Below the pieces are notes generated by a model. That model saw only the letters and a list, made by a program, of their open reading frames with translations. It was not told the origin of the DNA and made no database searches. Source: Paracoccaceae bacterium (GTDB lineage: Bacteria; Pseudomonadota; Alphaproteobacteria; Rhodobacterales; Rhodobacteraceae). From it: a stretch of 63,567 nucleotides of DNA. The stretch's first letter is position 1. Every line of letters begins with the position of its first letter. The stretch is from NCBI GenBank assembly GCA_024226455.1, contig JAAELR010000069.1, positions 1 through 63,567 on the forward strand. The letters run 5' to 3'. Positions 36,081 through 45,308 of this stretch are shown piece by piece. The translations under genes and the position numbers were made by a program.

Positions 36081-36734
36081 TCAGGCCGCCACTTCGTCCG
36101 GGCCAAGCTGCGGGAATACCCTGTTGCATGCGCGATCCGTGAGCTTGCGATTCAGCCAATAGCCCGCCAGCCGCTCTTCGATCGGGCGCAGGTCCCGCAT
36201 CAGCCGGTCATGTACCGCCAGCAACGTCGCCTCTTCGCCCACGACAACCGGCATCACCTCTTCGGTGCCGGTGATGCGCAAGCCCAGGCTGCGCATCTTG
36301 TCGCCGGGCCGGCCCCTTTGCAGGATGGCCGACGATACCTCGCCGAACCGGGCCCGGGCGCGCACCCAGGGCACTCCTTGGGCGTTGATCACCACAGAGC
36401 GCACCTCTCGCTTTGAGGTATCGACGTGTAATTCGGTGGCCGACGGCCCCCGCCTGGCCCAGGACACCGCCAGGTAACCCGCCGCCAGAACCGTCACGGT
36501 CAGACCGGCGCGGGCGGCAACGACACCGGGCAGCAGCCATACACAGGCCATGACGGCAAGCGTCGCGTAGGGGGCGATCTTCTTCGCCCGGCTCCGCAGG
36601 CTGCCATCGGGCGCGGCTCTGGACGAACGCACGACAAATCCGTAATTCGTCTCGCGCACGGTCGTCATGACAACCCCGCTCAACTCCGCGCGCACGCCGA
36701 TCAGTGATTTGAGGCTGCTGGTACGATCCCGCAT
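36081..36734 (-). CDS. Unknown membrane protein
   Basis: I do not recognise the family. The 217-residue product has two closely spaced hydrophobic segments (about 57-74 and 77-93, LAVMACVWLLPGVVAARAGL and VTVLAAGYLAV), then a soluble C-terminal region (about 105-217) with a beta-rich ELHVDTSKREVRSVVINAQG part and helices ending near the C-terminus. The start is uncertain: ATG 36734 has AAGGTAG upstream; ATG 36668 (MTTVRETNYGF) is the main alternative, and the frame is open to 36968. It is divergent from rpsF. Confidence 0.65.
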   Translation of the reverse strand: MRDRTSSLKSLIGVRAELSGVVMTTVRETNYGFVVRSSRAAPDGSLRSRAKKIAPYATLAVMACVWLLPGVVAARAGLTVTVLAAGYLAVSWARRGPSATELHVDTSKREVRSVVINAQGVPWVRARARFGEVSSAILQRGRPGDKMRSLGLRITGTEEVMPVVVGEEATLLAVHDRLMRDLRPIEERLAGYWLNRKLTDRACNRVFPQLGPDEVAA

Positions 36735-36826
36735 CAACTCTACCTTGTTTCGGCCCCGACCAGGTGTGGTTCTGACCGCCATTCTGGGCGGCTTTGGGGC
36801 TTCAAATGTGCTTTTTTGGGAAATCC

Positions 36827-36854
36827 TTGCGCAGGCACACGCCACGTGTATAAG
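36827..36854 (+). promoter_or_regulatory. Candidate promoter of rpsF-rpsR-rplI
   Basis: TTGCGC (36827-36832), 16-base spacer, TATAAG (36849-36854). The TTGC-type -35 is common for ribosomal genes in this group. About 100 bases upstream of the rpsF start. Confidence 0.45.
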
Positions 36855-36966
36855 GCAGCTTCCCTTTGCGACCCGATCCAATCGGCGCAGTCTCTCGTGG
36901 CCCGGCCCGCAAAGGGGCAGACCGGCCGGTCCTTTGAAATGCGCCCTGAACAGAACAGGAGAGCAC

Positions 36967-37320
36967 ATGCCGCTCTACGAGCATGTCTTCATCGCGCGTC
37001 AGGACCTGTCCAACGCGCAGGCCGAAAGCCTCGTCGAACATTTCGGAACCGTCCTCGCGGACAATGGCGGCCAGGTCGTCAACAGCGAGTACTGGGGCGT
37101 CAAGACGATGGCCTACAAGATCAACAAGAACCGCAAGGGCCACTACTCGTACCTGCGCACCGACGCCCCCGCGCCGGCCGTGCAAGAGATGGAGCGCCTG
37201 ATGCGCCTGCATGACGACGTGATGCGCGTACTGACCATCAAGGTCGACGAGCACGCCGAGGGTCCGTCAATCCAGATGCAGAAACGCGACGAGCGCGACG
37301 GTCGTCGCGACCGCCGCTGA
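36967..37320 (+). CDS. rpsF: Ribosomal protein S6
   Basis: A component of the 30S platform, pairing with S18. The 117-residue product begins PLYEHVFIARQDLSNAQAE and has NNG-like ENVQ region replaced by GGQVVNSEYWGVKTMAYKI, then a charged C-terminal tail (RDERDGRRDRR). AGGAGA precedes ATG 36967. It is first in the operon rpsF-rpsR-rplI. Confidence 0.97.
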   Translation: MPLYEHVFIARQDLSNAQAESLVEHFGTVLADNGGQVVNSEYWGVKTMAYKINKNRKGHYSYLRTDAPAPAVQEMERLMRLHDDVMRVLTIKVDEHAEGPSIQMQKRDERDGRRDRR

Positions 37321-37346
37321 AACGCTTGAAGAAAGGACGCTAAGCC

Positions 37347-37574
37347 ATGGGCACAAAACCGTTTTTCCGCCGCCGCAAGGTCTGCCCCTTCTCGGGCGAC
37401 AATTCCCCCAAGATCGACTACAAGGACACCCGTCTGCTGCAGCGCTATATCTCAGAGCGTGGCAAGATCGTGCCCAGCCGCATCACCGCCGTCTCGGCCA
37501 AAAAGCAGCGTGAACTGGCCCGCGCCATCAAGCGCGCCCGCTTCCTCGCCCTGCTGCCCTATGCCGTGAAGTAA
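37347..37574 (+). CDS. rpsR: Ribosomal protein S18
   Basis: A 75-residue basic 30S protein that binds S6 and 16S rRNA. It has [14 protein letters not shown] and [50 protein letters not shown]-type core, complete and of normal length. It is 26 bases after rpsF with AAAGGA upstream. Confidence 0.98.
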   Translation: MGTKPFFRRRKVCPFSGDNSPKIDYKDTRLLQRYISERGKIVPSRITAVSAKKQRELARAIKRARFLALLPYAVK

Positions 37575-37588
37575 GGAGAATAAAAGAC

Positions 37589-38218
37589 ATGGACGTCATT
37601 CTTCTCGAACGCGTGGCCAAGCTGGGCCAGATGGGCGATGTGGTCTCTGTCAAAGAGGGCTACGCGCGCAACTTCCTGCTGCCGCAACGCAAGGCACTGC
37701 GCGCCAGCCAGGCCAACATCGCGGCTTTCGATGATCAGAAAACCCAGCTCGAGGCACGCAATCTCGAAACCAGAAAAGAGGCCGAAGCGGCCGCTGAAAA
37801 GCTGACCGGTCAGCAGTTCATCGTGATTCGCTCTGCCTCGGACACCGGCTCGCTCTACGGCTCGGTCTCGACCCGCGACGCGGCCGATGTGGCCGCCGAA
37901 GGCGGCTTTGCGATCGACCGCAAGCAGGTCGTGCTCAGTGCCCCGATCAAGGAACTGGGCCTGCATGACGTGACCGTGCAGCTGCACCCCGAGGTCGATG
38001 CCTTGATCCAGCTGAACGTGGCGCGCTCGGCGGAAGAGGCCGAACTGCAGGCCTCTGGCAAATCGATCCAGGAACTGGCGGCAGAGGAAGAGGCCGCCGC
38101 CGATTTCGAGATCTCCGAGCTTTTCGACGATATCGGAGCCGCGCAGGCCGACGACGACGACCTTGTCGAGACGCCGGAAAGCGACGGCGACGACCAGCCG
38201 GATGTCGAAGACCGCTGA
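37589..38218 (+). CDS. rplI: Ribosomal protein L9
   Basis: The 209-residue product has the N-terminal L9 domain (about 1-50, [28 protein letters not shown]), a long connecting helix (about 50-80) and a C-terminal domain to about 150. It then carries an acidic tail of about 60 residues ([36 protein letters not shown]), longer than in Escherichia coli L9 (149 residues); such tails are common in alphaproteobacteria. It is followed by an intrinsic terminator. Confidence 0.97.
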   Translation: MDVILLERVAKLGQMGDVVSVKEGYARNFLLPQRKALRASQANIAAFDDQKTQLEARNLETRKEAEAAAEKLTGQQFIVIRSASDTGSLYGSVSTRDAADVAAEGGFAIDRKQVVLSAPIKELGLHDVTVQLHPEVDALIQLNVARSAEEAELQASGKSIQELAAEEEAAADFEISELFDDIGAAQADDDDLVETPESDGDDQPDVEDR

Positions 38219-38248
38219 TCCAGGTCACTCTCGACGGATCTTAGAAGG

Positions 38249-38274
38249 GCCGCTCCCCCGGGGGGCGGCTTTTT
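38249..38274 (+). terminator. Intrinsic terminator after rplI
   Basis: GCCGCTCC, short loop of C and G, GGGGCGGC, then TTTTT. A strong GC stem with T5, 30 bases after the stop; it ends the ribosomal operon. Confidence 0.88.
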
Positions 38275-38418
38275 CGTTACGGCCACAGGACTTCCCACAG
38301 GATCCTGTGACCCCGCCTGCCGGCAAAGCGCCGCCGGTTTTGCACCCTTCCCGCGCCGCAGCTTTCGCCGGTTGTCTGCGCCATATAGGTTCTGCGGGAA
38401 AAGGACCGCCCGCGCGCC

Positions 38419-38922
38419 ATGCCCCCGAACCCGAACCTGCCTCCGAACCTGACCCGCCGAACCGCCCTGGTGCTGTCGCTCGCCGCCCTTGCCGCCTGCG
38501 GTCGCCGCCGCCGCGCCTGGCGTGGATCGCGTCTGGGCACCTCCGACACGCCGCTGCACCCCAACGAGACCCCCGAACTGCGCGCCCTGATCGAGGAATA
38601 CGCAGCGCTCTATGACGTGCCGGTCGATCTGGTGCACCGGGTGGTGATCCGCGAGAGCACCCACCGGCCGGATGCCCGCAACGGGCCCTATTATGGACTG
38701 ATGCAGATCCTGCCCGAAACCGCCCGCACCATGGGTCACCGCGGCCCTGCCTCGCAATTGCTCGATGCCGAGACCAACCTGAAATACGCCGTGAAATACC
38801 TGCGCGGTGCCTGGATCGTCTCTGGCGGCGATCGCGATGACGCGGTGATGTGGTACGCGCGTGGTTACTATTACGAGGCCAAACGCCTTGGCCTGTTGCA
38901 GGAAACCGGCCTGCGCGGCTAG
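38419..38922 (+). CDS. Lytic transglycosylase, probable lipoprotein
   Basis: A 167-residue SLT-fold enzyme that cleaves peptidoglycan. The N-terminus has a signal with lipobox LAAC (Cys at about 29). The catalytic glutamate is in VVIRESTHRPDARNG, followed by GLMQILPETARTMGH and the LLDAETNLKYAVKYLRGAW motif. A short hydrophilic stretch of arginines follows the lipobox cysteine. It stands alone after the rplI terminator, just before another lipobox protein. Confidence 0.92.
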   Translation: MPPNPNLPPNLTRRTALVLSLAALAACGRRRRAWRGSRLGTSDTPLHPNETPELRALIEEYAALYDVPVDLVHRVVIRESTHRPDARNGPYYGLMQILPETARTMGHRGPASQLLDAETNLKYAVKYLRGAWIVSGGDRDDAVMWYARGYYYEAKRLGLLQETGLRG

Positions 38923-38997
38923 TCACCCGCCGCCAGCCACAGTTATTTCACGCCGCAGGCCAAGGATTGCCGCACCGCCCGCGTCAGACTTGGCGTG

Positions 38998-39771
38998 ATG
39001 TTGAAAGCAAAGCATATCCTGCCCGCGCTGCTGCTGGCCGCCTGCAGCATGCTGGCGCCTGTGGATCTGTGGGACTGGGTCGTCGAGGGCCAGGGCAACT
39101 GGCAGCTTGAAAGCCGCGCCACCGCGAACGACACGGTATTCCAGAGCGAAAACGACGACCCCGGCGTGTTCTACGATCCCCGTGGCGGCGCGCAGGGCCG
39201 CAGGCTTTCGGGCACGATCACCGTCGAGGATGGCAATGACGACGACTTTGTCGGATTCGTGCTGGGCTATACGCCCGGCGCCATTTCGGGCGAGAACTCC
39301 GATTTCCTGCTGACCGACTGGAAACGCGCCGATCAGGACTATGGCAGGTTGGGTTTCGCCCGCGCCGGGTTGGCCATCAGCCACGTGACCGGCGCCCTGC
39401 GCGAAGCCCCCGGACCCTGGGCACATGATGGCGCCGACAATGTTCGCGAACTGGCCCGCGCCGTCACACTGGGCGCCACCGGCTGGCAGACCGGGCGCGA
39501 TTATGCCTTCGAGATCGTCTTTACCGCCTCCGAGGTACGGGTCAGCGTCGACGGGCAACAGGAACTGCGCATCACCGGCACCTTCCCCGACGGTGCCTTC
39601 GGGTTCTACAATTACAGCCAGCCGCAGGTGCGTTATGCTGGCATCAGGACCGCACGCGCCACGCTGCTTCCCATCTGGCTGTGGCCGCTGCTGGCCGGGC
39701 TGCTGTTTCTGGCCGCCGGCCTTGCCGCATGGCACCATTGGCGGCGCCGCAGCGGTACTTCGAATAAGTGA
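38998..39771 (+). CDS. Thrombospondin C-terminal-like lipoprotein with C-terminal membrane segment
   Basis: A 257-residue protein with a lipobox (LLLAAC, Cys near 16) and a body resembling the thrombospondin C-terminal lectin-like fold: VVEGQGNWQLESRATANDTV, SENDDPGVFYDP, LSGTITVEDGNDDDFVGFVLGY, then DFLLTDWKRADQ and a calcium-type acidic pattern. At the end (about 220-245) it has one hydrophobic helix and an arginine cluster (HHWRRRSG). The first codon is taken as ATG 38998 because a GTG at 38995 precedes it. The role is unknown; it could bind glycans at the cell surface. The double anchoring (lipid and helix) is unusual. Confidence 0.7.
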   Translation: MLKAKHILPALLLAACSMLAPVDLWDWVVEGQGNWQLESRATANDTVFQSENDDPGVFYDPRGGAQGRRLSGTITVEDGNDDDFVGFVLGYTPGAISGENSDFLLTDWKRADQDYGRLGFARAGLAISHVTGALREAPGPWAHDGADNVRELARAVTLGATGWQTGRDYAFEIVFTASEVRVSVDGQQELRITGTFPDGAFGFYNYSQPQVRYAGIRTARATLLPIWLWPLLAGLLFLAAGLAAWHHWRRRSGTSNK

Positions 39772-39880
39772 ATCCCAGTATTATCTTACTGATTTACTCT
39801 GACTTTATTCAATTGCCGCAAGTGTCGGGCAGCTTTTGCAAAGCTGCCAGGCTGGTTAATTGGGCTAAATTGTTTGACAC

Positions 39881-39894
39881 TTGATGGATGTCAA
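39881..39894. promoter_or_regulatory. FNR/Anr-type box upstream of napF
   Basis: TTGATGGATGTCAA: TTGAT-N4-GTCAA, one base from the symmetric consensus TTGAT-N4-ATCAA. It is 46 bases upstream of the napF ATG and inside a wider TTGACA-N9-TGTCAA inverted repeat (39875-39895). Fits oxygen control of nitrate reduction. Confidence 0.65.
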
Positions 39895-39939
39895 GAAGCC
39901 CGCCCCCAAGGAGCCTAAGACGTCCCTAAAGAGGGTGGA

Positions 39940-40491
39940 ATGGGCAACGATTCAATTTCACGGCGCGACCTGTTTAGTGGATTGCGGGGACAGGCGGCCC
40001 CTTTGAGGCCACCATTTGCACTGCCAGAGGCGGTTTTCATCGACAAGTGCACCGGTTGCGGCGATTGCGTCGGCTCGTGCCCGAAAAACATTCTGGTCAG
40101 AGGCAGGGGCGGCTGCCCTCAGGTCGATTTCGCAAAGGGCGGCTGCGATTTCTGCGGCAGGTGCGCCGATATTTGCAAAACCGGCGCCTTCATGGCGACG
40201 CGCGAGGCCAACAAGGCCTGGCCGGTACGCGCCGTCGTCGGGGCAGGCTGCCTGGAGCATCGCGGTATCTCTTGCCGCGCCTGCGATGCCTGGTGCGAAG
40301 AGCGCGCCATCCGCTTTCGCCCGGCCCTGCACGGGCGCACCGATATCCTGCTGGACAGCGAGATATGCACCGGCTGCGGCGCCTGTGTCGCCCGCTGCCC
40401 GCAAGACGCCATCCAGATCGCCAGGGCCAAGCGCCCAGAGCCCCAAACAACGCCCCAAACAACGCCCGAAAAAACGGAGGAAGTTGCATGA
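39940..40491 (+). CDS. napF: Ferredoxin-type protein NapF
   Basis: A 183-residue cytoplasmic iron-sulfur protein that helps mature NapA. It has an N-terminal SRRDLFSGLRG segment and four cysteine clusters: CTGCGDCVGSCPKN, CDFCGRCADICKTGAF, CLEH...CRACDAWCEERAI and CTGCGACVARCPQDAI, for [4Fe-4S] centres. First gene of the nap operon; the FNR-type box lies just upstream. Its stop overlaps napD by 4 bases. Confidence 0.95.
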   Translation: MGNDSISRRDLFSGLRGQAAPLRPPFALPEAVFIDKCTGCGDCVGSCPKNILVRGRGGCPQVDFAKGGCDFCGRCADICKTGAFMATREANKAWPVRAVVGAGCLEHRGISCRACDAWCEERAIRFRPALHGRTDILLDSEICTGCGACVARCPQDAIQIARAKRPEPQTTPQTTPEKTEEVA

Positions 40492-40715
40492 CCATATGCT
40501 CTCTGGTCATTTATTCGAAACCCGAGAACACGGCATCGGTCGCCGCCGAAGTTGCCAGGATGGAGGCGGTCGAGATTCATGCCGACGACCCCTCGGGCAA
40601 GCTGATCGTGACCATTGACCACCCCGATCGCTCGTTTTGCAGCGAAACGATCATGGGGTTTCACGGCATCGACGGCGTGCTCAACACCGCGCTCGTCTAC
40701 GAATACGCAGAATAG
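40488..40715 (+). CDS. napD: NapD, chaperone of periplasmic nitrate reductase
   Basis: A 75-residue cytoplasmic protein that binds the NapA Tat signal and proofreads export. It starts TICSLVIYSKPENTASVAAEV and ends IDGVLNTALVYEYAE, matching NapD. GGAGGAAG precedes ATG 40488, which overlaps the napF stop as ATGA, so the two are translationally coupled. Confidence 0.95.
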   Translation: MTICSLVIYSKPENTASVAAEVARMEAVEIHADDPSGKLIVTIDHPDRSFCSETIMGFHGIDGVLNTALVYEYAE

Positions 40716-40772
40716 GAAAAACCACCCGCGCGACACCGAAGCGGAATTGACAGCCAAGCCAAGGAGAAAACC

Positions 40773-43307
40773 ATGTCACTCAGTCGTCGTGATTTCATCA
40801 AAACCAACGCCGCCGTAGCGGCTGCAGCTACGGCCGGAGTTACACTGCCCGCGTCCCAGACCCTGGCGCAGGAGGCCGATGACGGTATCCGCTGGGACAA
40901 GACCGCGTGCCGGTTCTGCGGCACCGGCTGCAGCGTGCTGGTCGGGGTCCGCGACGGCAAGGTCGTCGCCACCCAGGGCGACCCGGACGCGCCGGTCAAC
41001 CGGGGCCTGAACTGTATCAAGGGCTACTTTCTAACCAAGATCATGTACGGCAAGGACCGCCTGACCAAGCCGCTTTTGCGCAAGAGCGGCGGCGTATACG
41101 CCAAGGACGGCGAATTCGAAGAGGTCAGCTGGGAAGAGGCCTTTCAGACCATGGCCGACAAATGGGTCGCCGCGCGCAAGGCCAAGGGGCCCAAGGGCGT
41201 CGGCATGTTCGGCTCTGGCCAGTGGACCATCTGGGAAGGCTATGCCGCCTCGAAACTGCTGAAGGCCGGCTTTAGGTCCAACAGCCTGGAACCCAACGCG
41301 CGCCACTGCATGGCATCCGCCGTGGGCGCCTTCATGCGGGCTTTCGGCATCGACGAACCCATGGGCTGCTATGACGACCTGGAACACGCTGATGCGTTCG
41401 TGCTCTGGGGCGCCAACATGGCCGAGATGCACCCGATCCTGTGGTCGCGGCTGACCAACACCCGCCTGACCAAACCGGGCAGCGAGGTGCATGTGCTGTC
41501 GACCTTCGAGCATCGCTGCTTTGAACTGGCCGATAACGGCATGATCTTTGTGCCGCAGACCGACCTGGCCATCACCAACTACATCGCCAACTACATCATC
41601 CAGAACAAGGCTTATAACAAGGACTTCATCGACGCCCATACCAACTTCAAGCGTACCGCGACCGATATCGGCTATGGCCTGCGGGGCAACCACCCGCTGG
41701 AACAGGCCGCCGCCAACCCGGGCAAGGGCGCGCTGAGCGCCATGACGTTCGACGAGTATGCCGAAGCCGTGGCGCCCTATACGCTGGAATACACCGCCGA
41801 ACTGTCCGGCGTTCCGGCTGAAAAACTCGAAGCGCTGGCCAAGCTCTATGCCGACCCGACGAAAAAGGTCTCGTCCTACTGGACCATGGGCTTCAACCAG
41901 CACACTCGCGGCGTCTGGGTGAATGGCAACGTCTACAACATCCACCTGCTGATGGGCAAGATATCAGAGCCGGGCAACGGACCGTTCTCATTGACCGGTC
42001 AGCCCTCTGCCTGCGGTACCGCGCGCGAGGTTGGCACCTTTACCCACCGTCTGCCCGCCGACCTGGTCGTCGCCAAGGACGCGCACCGGGCCTATGCCGA
42101 GAAGATCTGGCAACTGCCCGCCGGCACCATTCTGGGGCCGAAATCGGATGAGGGCCCAACCCTGATCCACGCGGTCGCCATGCACCGGGCGCTGAAAGAC
42201 AGCGTGATGAACTGCTTTTGGGTGATGTGTAACAACAACATGCAGGCCGCGGCCAACATGAACGAAGAGAGCCTGCCCGGCTGGCGCAACCCCGACAACT
42301 TTGTCGCGGTGTCGGACCCCTACCCGACCGTCTCGGCAATGGCCGCCGACCTGATCCTGCCGACCTCTATGTGGGCGGAAAAGGAAGGCGCCTACGGCAA
42401 CGCCGAACGGCGCACCCAGTTCTGGCGCGAGCAGGTTCAGGCCCCGGGCGACAGCCGCTCGGACCTGTGGCAGATCATGGAGTTCGCGAAATACGTCAAG
42501 GTCGACGATGTCTGGCCCGCCGAACTGGTGGCCCAGTCCGACTATGCCGGCAAGACGCTCTATGACGTGCTCTACGCCAATGGCGTGGTCGACAAGTTCG
42601 CCTTTGACGGCAAGATCCTGGACGACCGCGGCAACGAGTACGAAAACCACGAGAGCGCGGATTTCGGTTACTACGTGCAAAAGGGTCTGTTCGAAGAGTA
42701 CCGCCTGTTCAACTCGGTCGAAGGCATCCCGAAGAAGGGTCACGAGATGGCCGATTTCGACACCTACCACAAGGTCCGCGGGCTGCGCTGGCCGGTGATT
42801 GACGGCAAGGAGACGCTGTGGCGGTTCCGCGGCGGCTATGACCCGCATGTGGAAGGCGACGAAAGCGTGGTCAACTTCTACGGCAAGCCCGACGGGCGCG
42901 CGAACATCATCTTTGCGCCTTACGAGCCAGCCGCGGAAAGCCCCGACGACGAGTACGACCTGTGGCTCTGCACCGGCCGTGTGCTGGAACACTGGCACTC
43001 TGGATCGATGACACGGCGGGTTCCCGAGCTTTATCGCGCGGTGCCGGATGCGGTCATCTACATGCACAAGGACGATGCCCGCGCGCGCAAGCTGCGGGAT
43101 GGCTCCGAAGTTCGCATCTCGACGCGCCGTGGTGAGATCACCACCCGTGTCGAAACCCGCGGACGCAACCGGCCGCCGAAAGGTCTGGTCTTTGTGCCAT
43201 GGTTCGACGCCAGCCGGCTGGTCAACAAGCTGACGCTTGACGCCACCGACCCGCTGTCGAAAGAGACCGACTATAAGAAATGCGCCTGCAAGGTCGAAAA
43301 GGCCTGA
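40773..43307 (+). CDS. napA: Periplasmic nitrate reductase catalytic subunit
   Basis: Reduces nitrate to nitrite with bis-molybdopterin guanine dinucleotide. The 844-residue precursor has a twin-arginine signal ([11 protein letters not shown]), an N-terminal [4Fe-4S] motif [13 protein letters not shown]...GLNCIKGYF, the molybdenum ligand Cys in [17 protein letters not shown] (near residue 178), and the C-terminal [24 protein letters not shown] segment of the family. AAGGAGAAAACC precedes the ATG. It has normal length and no missing key residues. Confidence 0.98.
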   Translation: MSLSRRDFIKTNAAVAAAATAGVTLPASQTLAQEADDGIRWDKTACRFCGTGCSVLVGVRDGKVVATQGDPDAPVNRGLNCIKGYFLTKIMYGKDRLTKPLLRKSGGVYAKDGEFEEVSWEEAFQTMADKWVAARKAKGPKGVGMFGSGQWTIWEGYAASKLLKAGFRSNSLEPNARHCMASAVGAFMRAFGIDEPMGCYDDLEHADAFVLWGANMAEMHPILWSRLTNTRLTKPGSEVHVLSTFEHRCFELADNGMIFVPQTDLAITNYIANYIIQNKAYNKDFIDAHTNFKRTATDIGYGLRGNHPLEQAAANPGKGALSAMTFDEYAEAVAPYTLEYTAELSGVPAEKLEALAKLYADPTKKVSSYWTMGFNQHTRGVWVNGNVYNIHLLMGKISEPGNGPFSLTGQPSACGTAREVGTFTHRLPADLVVAKDAHRAYAEKIWQLPAGTILGPKSDEGPTLIHAVAMHRALKDSVMNCFWVMCNNNMQAAANMNEESLPGWRNPDNFVAVSDPYPTVSAMAADLILPTSMWAEKEGAYGNAERRTQFWREQVQAPGDSRSDLWQIMEFAKYVKVDDVWPAELVAQSDYAGKTLYDVLYANGVVDKFAFDGKILDDRGNEYENHESADFGYYVQKGLFEEYRLFNSVEGIPKKGHEMADFDTYHKVRGLRWPVIDGKETLWRFRGGYDPHVEGDESVVNFYGKPDGRANIIFAPYEPAAESPDDEYDLWLCTGRVLEHWHSGSMTRRVPELYRAVPDAVIYMHKDDARARKLRDGSEVRISTRRGEITTRVETRGRNRPPKGLVFVPWFDASRLVNKLTLDATDPLSKETDYKKCACKVEKA

Positions 43308-43328
43308 TGCGTTCGTGACCTGAACCAA

Positions 43329-43373
43329 TGCCGCCCGCCCGGCCAGCGACCCGTCGCAGACGGGCGGGCGGCA
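43329..43373 (+). promoter_or_regulatory. 13-bp GC-rich stem-loop between napA and napG
   Basis: TGCCGCCCGCCCG (43329-43341) and CGGGCGGGCGGCA (43361-43373) form a perfect 13-bp stem; the loop itself contains GCGAC-CC-GTCGC. No T-run follows. Such a structure can protect the 3' end of napA mRNA or slow downstream transcription; either is inference. Confidence 0.6.
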
Positions 43374-43421
43374 CACTCCCCGACGACAACCAACCCGAAC
43401 CGACAGACCAGACACAGAACC

Positions 43422-44336
43422 ATGAGCGCCAAGGCCCCGAAATCCCAAAGCCCGCTAGAGGCCCTGGTCTCCCGGCGCCGGGCGCTTGCCGATATGGGCA
43501 AGACCGCCTGCGGTATCGCTCTGTTCGGCTTCGGTATCGGGCTTTATGCCAGCAAATCCGGGGCGTTGCCGGCCATGGCGATCCGCCCGCCCGGCGCCCT
43601 GCCAGAGGACGATTTCCTGGCCGCCTGCACGCGCTGCGGCATCTGCGTGCGCGACTGCCCCTATGATATTCTCGAACTGGCCCGGCTGGGCGACGACGTC
43701 GCCACCGGCACCCCTTATTTCACCGCCCGCACCAACCCTTGCGAGATGTGCGAGGACATCCCCTGCATACCCAACTGCCCCACCGGCGCGCTCGACCCGC
43801 AGCTGACGGATATCGCCAGGTCGCGCATGGGTCTTGCGGTGGTGGTCGATCAAGAGGCCTGCATCGCCTTTCAGGGGCTGCGCTGCGAGGTGTGCTTCAA
43901 CATTTGCCCGGTGCGCGGCGACGCCATCACCATCGACTATCAGGCCAACCAGCGTTCGGGCAAACACGCGCTGTTCATCCCGGTGGTGCATTCGGACGCC
44001 TGCACCGGCTGCGGTTTGTGCGAAAGGGCCTGCATCCTGCAAGAGGCGGCGATCAAGGTGCTGCCCGCGCACATCGCCAAGGGCGCGCTGGGCGAGCATT
44101 ATCGCCTCGGCTGGCAAGAGCGCGAAGACGCCGGCGGGGCGCTGGTCACCCCCGATCAGGAGCACCGCTATAACCTGCCAGAGGGCATGCGCTATGACCA
44201 TGACGGGCGTGGGCTGATCTTCGACGGGGCGCAGGGCGGCCCGGCAGTCAGCACCCCCGATGCCAGCATGGACGGCACACCGTTTTCGTCCAACCCGCTG
44301 GAAACCCTGAACCGCGGCATCGAGGAGGCAAGGTAA
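43422..44336 (+). CDS. napG: Ferredoxin-type quinol dehydrogenase component NapG
   Basis: A 304-residue iron-sulfur protein with a twin-arginine-like N-terminus (SRRRALADMGKTAC). Four cysteine clusters: CTRCGICVRDCPYD, CEMCEDIPCIPNCPTGAL, CEVCFNICPVRGDAI and CTGCGLCERACILQ. It acts in the periplasm with NapH to pass electrons from quinol towards NapC/NapB. The stop overlaps napH by one base. Confidence 0.95.
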   Translation: MSAKAPKSQSPLEALVSRRRALADMGKTACGIALFGFGIGLYASKSGALPAMAIRPPGALPEDDFLAACTRCGICVRDCPYDILELARLGDDVATGTPYFTARTNPCEMCEDIPCIPNCPTGALDPQLTDIARSRMGLAVVVDQEACIAFQGLRCEVCFNICPVRGDAITIDYQANQRSGKHALFIPVVHSDACTGCGLCERACILQEAAIKVLPAHIAKGALGEHYRLGWQEREDAGGALVTPDQEHRYNLPEGMRYDHDGRGLIFDGAQGGPAVSTPDASMDGTPFSSNPLETLNRGIEEAR

Positions 44337-45277
44337 TGGTCACGCCCCTCAAGGATCTCGGTCGCGACGCCATTGCCGCCAAAGGCTGGTTCGGCGCCTA
44401 TAAATGGCTGATCCTGCGCCGGTCTGCCCAGATCGGCACGCTGATCCTGTTCCTGCTCGGCCCCTGGGCCGGCATCTACATCCTTCGCGGCAACATGGCC
44501 TCCAGCCTGCTGCTGGACACGGTGCCGCTCAGCGACCCGCTGTTGCTGATCCAGATACTGGCGGCGGGGTTCCTGGGGCTCTCGACCACGGTCCTGATCG
44601 GTGCGGCCATCGTCGCGCTGTTTTATCTGCTGGTCGGCGGACGGGTCTACTGCTCGTGGGTCTGCCCGATCAACATCGTCACCGACGCCGCGCACTGGAC
44701 CCGCCGCAAGCTGGGCCTCAAGGCGACCAGCAAGTTCAAACCCTCCACCAGGTACTGGATGCTGGCGATGACCCTGGTCCTGTCGGCGGTCACCGGCACG
44801 CTGGCCTTCGAACTGGTCAACCCGGTTTCCATCGTGTTCCGGGGCATCGTCTTCGGCATGGGGCTTGGCTGGGTGGTGCTGGCCGCCATCTTCCTGTTCG
44901 ACCTGCTGGTGGCAAGGCATGGCTGGTGCGGCCACCTGTGCCCGGTGGGTGCCTTTTATGGCCTGATCGGCCAGGTCAGCCCCTTGCGCGTACGCGCCGA
45001 CGCCCGCAACCGCTGCGACGATTGCATGGAATGCTACGAGGTCTGCCCCGAACCGCAGGTGATCCCGGCGGCTCTGAAAGGCGCGCATCATTGCGACAGC
45101 CCTGTCATTCTGTCCGGCGCTTGCACCAATTGCGGCAATTGCATCAATATCTGCCCGCATGACGTCTTTGCCTTCGGGCTGCGCAACCGGACACTCGCCA
45201 CCCCCCGCCCCCTTGCATCGCTTGTCGGGGATCGCGGGGATTCATCATCGAACCTGAACGTCGGAGAAGGGAAGTAA
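44336..45277 (+). CDS. napH: Quinol dehydrogenase membrane component NapH
   Basis: A 313-residue protein with several membrane helices (about 25-45, 60-100, 135-160, 165-190), two CxxxCP motifs (CSWVCPINIV and CGHLCPVGAFYG), and two C-terminal ferredoxin clusters (CDDCMECYEVCPEP and CTNCGNCINICPHDVF). It couples quinol oxidation in the membrane to NapG. It starts inside the napG stop codon. Confidence 0.95.
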   Translation: MVTPLKDLGRDAIAAKGWFGAYKWLILRRSAQIGTLILFLLGPWAGIYILRGNMASSLLLDTVPLSDPLLLIQILAAGFLGLSTTVLIGAAIVALFYLLVGGRVYCSWVCPINIVTDAAHWTRRKLGLKATSKFKPSTRYWMLAMTLVLSAVTGTLAFELVNPVSIVFRGIVFGMGLGWVVLAAIFLFDLLVARHGWCGHLCPVGAFYGLIGQVSPLRVRADARNRCDDCMECYEVCPEPQVIPAALKGAHHCDSPVILSGACTNCGNCINICPHDVFAFGLRNRTLATPRPLASLVGDRGDSSSNLNVGEGK

Positions 45278-45308
45278 TTCCCTAGATATCAGAAGCTTGG
45301 AGGATATT

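Noticed and set aside
41988-43448. 486-residue minus-strand open frame opposite napA
   Set aside because: Shadow of napA; no start signal and no recognisable domain.
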